64,000 nucleotides of DNA from contig UQMV01000008.1 of NCBI GenBank assembly GCA_900542315.1, positions 1-64,000 of the forward strand, given 5' to 3'. The notes under the pieces were generated by a model. That model worked only from the letters and a program-made list of their open reading frames with translations. It had not been told where the DNA came from and searched no databases. Positions 62,546 through 64,000 of this stretch are shown here, one piece after another. Position 1 is the first letter of the stretch; each line of letters begins with the position of its first letter. A program made the translations under genes and the position numbers. Origin of the DNA: an uncultured Collinsella sp. (GTDB lineage Bacteria; Actinomycetota; Coriobacteriia; Coriobacteriales; Coriobacteriaceae).

Positions 62546-63082
62546 CTACTTGGCGGCCTTACCCAGCTTGCGGCGGATGTGCTCGCCAACGTAGTGGATA
62601 CCCTTGCCCTTGTAAGGCTCGGGAGGACGATGGCCGCGGATCTCAGCGGCGATCTGACCGACCTGCTGCTTGTTGATACCCTTGACGTTCACGTGGGTGT
62701 TGTCGGGAACCTCGAAGGTGATTCCCTCGGGAGCCTCGACGATCACGGGGTGCGAGAAGCCCAGGGAGAACTCGAGGTTCTTGCCCTTCTGCTGCACGCG
62801 GTAACCGACGCCGGCGAGCTCGAGCTTCTTCTCGAAGCCCTCGGAAACGCCAACAACCATGTTGTGGATGAGGGCGCGGGTGAGGCCGTGGCGGGCACGG
62901 GTCTCACGCTCGTCGTCGGGACGGGAAACGGTGAGGACGTTGTCCTCGACGTTGATAGCGAGCTTCTCAAAGACATCGAGCTCGAGCTGGCCCTTGGGGC
63001 CCTTGACGACAACGTTGTTGCCGTTGACTGCCACTTCGACTCCGGCGGGAATCTGGACAGGCTTATTACCGATACGAGACAC
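62546..63082 (-). CDS. rplF: Ribosomal protein uL6
   Basis: A 178-residue 50S protein: MSRIGNKPVQIPAGVEVAVN, then the KGPKGQLELDV strand and the C-terminal PEPYKGKGIHYVGEHIRRK. Normal length. Confidence 0.96.
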   Translation of the reverse strand: MSRIGNKPVQIPAGVEVAVNGNNVVVKGPKGQLELDVFEKLAINVEDNVLTVSRPDDERETRARHGLTRALIHNMVVGVSEGFEKKLELAGVGYRVQQKGKNLEFSLGFSHPVIVEAPEGITFEVPDNTHVNVKGINKQQVGQIAAEIRGHRPPEPYKGKGIHYVGEHIRRKLGKAAK

Positions 63083-63115
63083 GGTGATCTCCTTTCCTTC
63101 TACCTACCGAGCGAA

Positions 63116-63514
63116 TTACCAGACGTAAGCGATGATCTCGCCGCCGACGTTGTGCTTGCGAGCATCGCGGTCGGTCATGACGCCATGGCTGGTGGAAATA
63201 ATGGCGGTACCAAGGCCACCGCGGACGCGGGGCATGTCGGCAACGCCGGTGTACTTACGCAGGCCCGGCTTGGAAATGCGGCGGATGCCGTTGATGACCT
63301 TAGCCTTCTTGGGACCATACTTAAGCGTGATGTGCAGAGTCTTCTGGGGAACGGTGTCCTCGACATCGTAGCCCTCGATGTAGCCCTCCTCGTGCAGAAC
63401 ACGAGCGATCTCGACGAGCTTCTTGCTGCTCGGCATGGAGACCGTGGCCTTGTTCACAGAGTTAGCGTTACGGATGCGCGTAAGCATATCTGCGATCGGG
63501 TCTGTAAGGTTCAT
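63116..63514 (-). CDS. rpsH: Ribosomal protein uS8
   Basis: A 132-residue 30S protein that binds 16S rRNA and, in other bacteria, represses the spc operon. DPIADMLTRIRNANSVNKAT at the start and ISTSHGVMTDRDARKHNVGG at the end are typical. Confidence 0.97.
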   Translation of the reverse strand: MNLTDPIADMLTRIRNANSVNKATVSMPSSKKLVEIARVLHEEGYIEGYDVEDTVPQKTLHITLKYGPKKAKVINGIRRISKPGLRKYTGVADMPRVRGGLGTAIISTSHGVMTDRDARKHNVGGEIIAYVW

Positions 63515-63633
63515 ACAGATTCTCCTTCGTTCTTGATGAACACGTGCTCTTGGTTCTTCGCCGCCCTTAACGGCAAAGCCTAACTAGCGCGTTTTCCCTG
63601 TTCCAAACTGATGCTTGAAACGCTGGTAGTGAC

Positions 63634-63819
63634 TTACCAGCTGGCCTTCTTAACGCCGGGAAGCTCGCCCTTGAGTGCAAGCTCGCGGAAGCAGACACGG
63701 CACAGGCCGAACTTGCGGTACACAGAGTGCGGACGGCCGCAGCGCTGGCAGCGCGTGTACTCACGAGTAGAGAACTTCTGCTTGCGATTGCACTTGACGA
63801 TCATCGATGTCTTAGCCAC
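63634..63819 (-). CDS. rpsN: Ribosomal protein uS14, zinc-binding type
   Basis: A 61-residue short (type Z) S14 with the zinc ligands CQRCGRPH (Cys24, Cys27) and CRVCFREL (Cys40, Cys43). This C+ form is usual where zinc is available. It lies between rplE and rpsH. Confidence 0.96.
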   Translation of the reverse strand: MAKTSMIVKCNRKQKFSTREYTRCQRCGRPHSVYRKFGLCRVCFRELALKGELPGVKKASW

Positions 63820-63898
63820 TTATATCCTCCTCACATAGAGTATTGTTCGCCCCAAGCGCCGCCCCCTTGTAGGAACGGCGCTTATAGGGCAGGTGAAC

Positions 63899-64000
63899 CT
63901 ATTTCTTGAACGGGAAACCGAAGGCGTCCAGAAGGGCCTTGGCCTCCTCATCGGTATTGGCGGTGGTCACGAAAGTGATGTCCATACCGCGCTGGTGATC
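63899..64000 (-). CDS. rplE: Ribosomal protein uL5, C-terminal end (partial)
   Basis: The last 33 codons of L5 before the window edge: DHQRGMDITFVTTANTDEEA, then ALLDAFGFPFKK and TAG. The MDITFVTTA strand is the usual L5 C-terminal feature, and the order rplE-rpsN-rpsH matches the spc operon. Confidence 0.93.
   Translation of the reverse strand, partial: DHQRGMDITFVTTANTDEEAKALLDAFGFPFKK

Overview
The window comes from a GC-rich bacterial chromosome. The best fit is a gut actinobacterium of class Coriobacteriia, most likely Collinsella; this is inferred from gene content, protein style and repeat types, with no marker gene compared. Coding is dense, start codons are mostly ATG with strong AGGAG-type ribosome binding sites, and most genes right of 8.9 kb lie on the minus strand.

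Layout. 1-8.2 kb: the 5' part of a DEAD-box RNA helicase (minus), an FHA-domain protein followed by a membrane Ser/Thr kinase, and a copper-resistance cluster copA-copZ-csoR behind a promoter carrying a CsoR-type palindrome. 8.3-13 kb is accessory: a zinc-ribbon membrane protein, an amidohydrolase, an AbiEi/DUF559-like protein bracketed by palindromic repeat clusters, and an unknown protein. 13-24.4 kb: gltD-gltB, gpmA, an Nramp transporter, rubredoxin plus flavin reductase, smpB and a TPR protein. 24.4-27.2 kb: tRNA-Glu and tRNA-Gln, a small DNA-binding-like protein, an ArsC/Spx-like protein, a VanZ-like protein and a lone serine recombinase. 27.3-40 kb: rnr, ftsE-ftsX, a two-subunit transketolase, a YitT-like protein, secA-prfB and rpmE. 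40-54.6 kb: an ACT-domain protein, citrate synthase, two HAD hydrolases, adenine deaminase, tyrS, a U32 peptidase-like protein, a class A PBP, argR, a glycosyltransferase and truA. 54.7-64 kb: the ribosomal spc/alpha region, read right to left from rplE through secY-adk-map-infA-rpmJ to rpoA-rplQ.

What stands out. The non-coding DNA is rich in interspersed palindromic repeats. Family A has 13 copies of a 57-60 bp palindrome, often arrayed at about 80 bp intervals. Family B is a 48 bp element with a CTAGTC core whose TAG supplies gene stop codons in two places. Family C is a GGGGACAGGT...TTTGCACC type palindrome. There are also several single long inverted repeats. Other points are an unusual SPT (not SPF) tripeptide in release factor 2, a roughly 170-residue disordered N-terminal extension on FtsE, intrinsic terminators or SD-sequestering hairpins right in front of yitT, ade and a HAD gene, a two-hairpin leader on rpmE, and a strong stem in front of the rpmJ-rpsM-rpsK-rpsD-rpoA-rplQ block.

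No CRISPR array, prophage or complete transposon was recognised. The repeats are the best candidate for an undescribed system; no transposase that could move them lies in the window.
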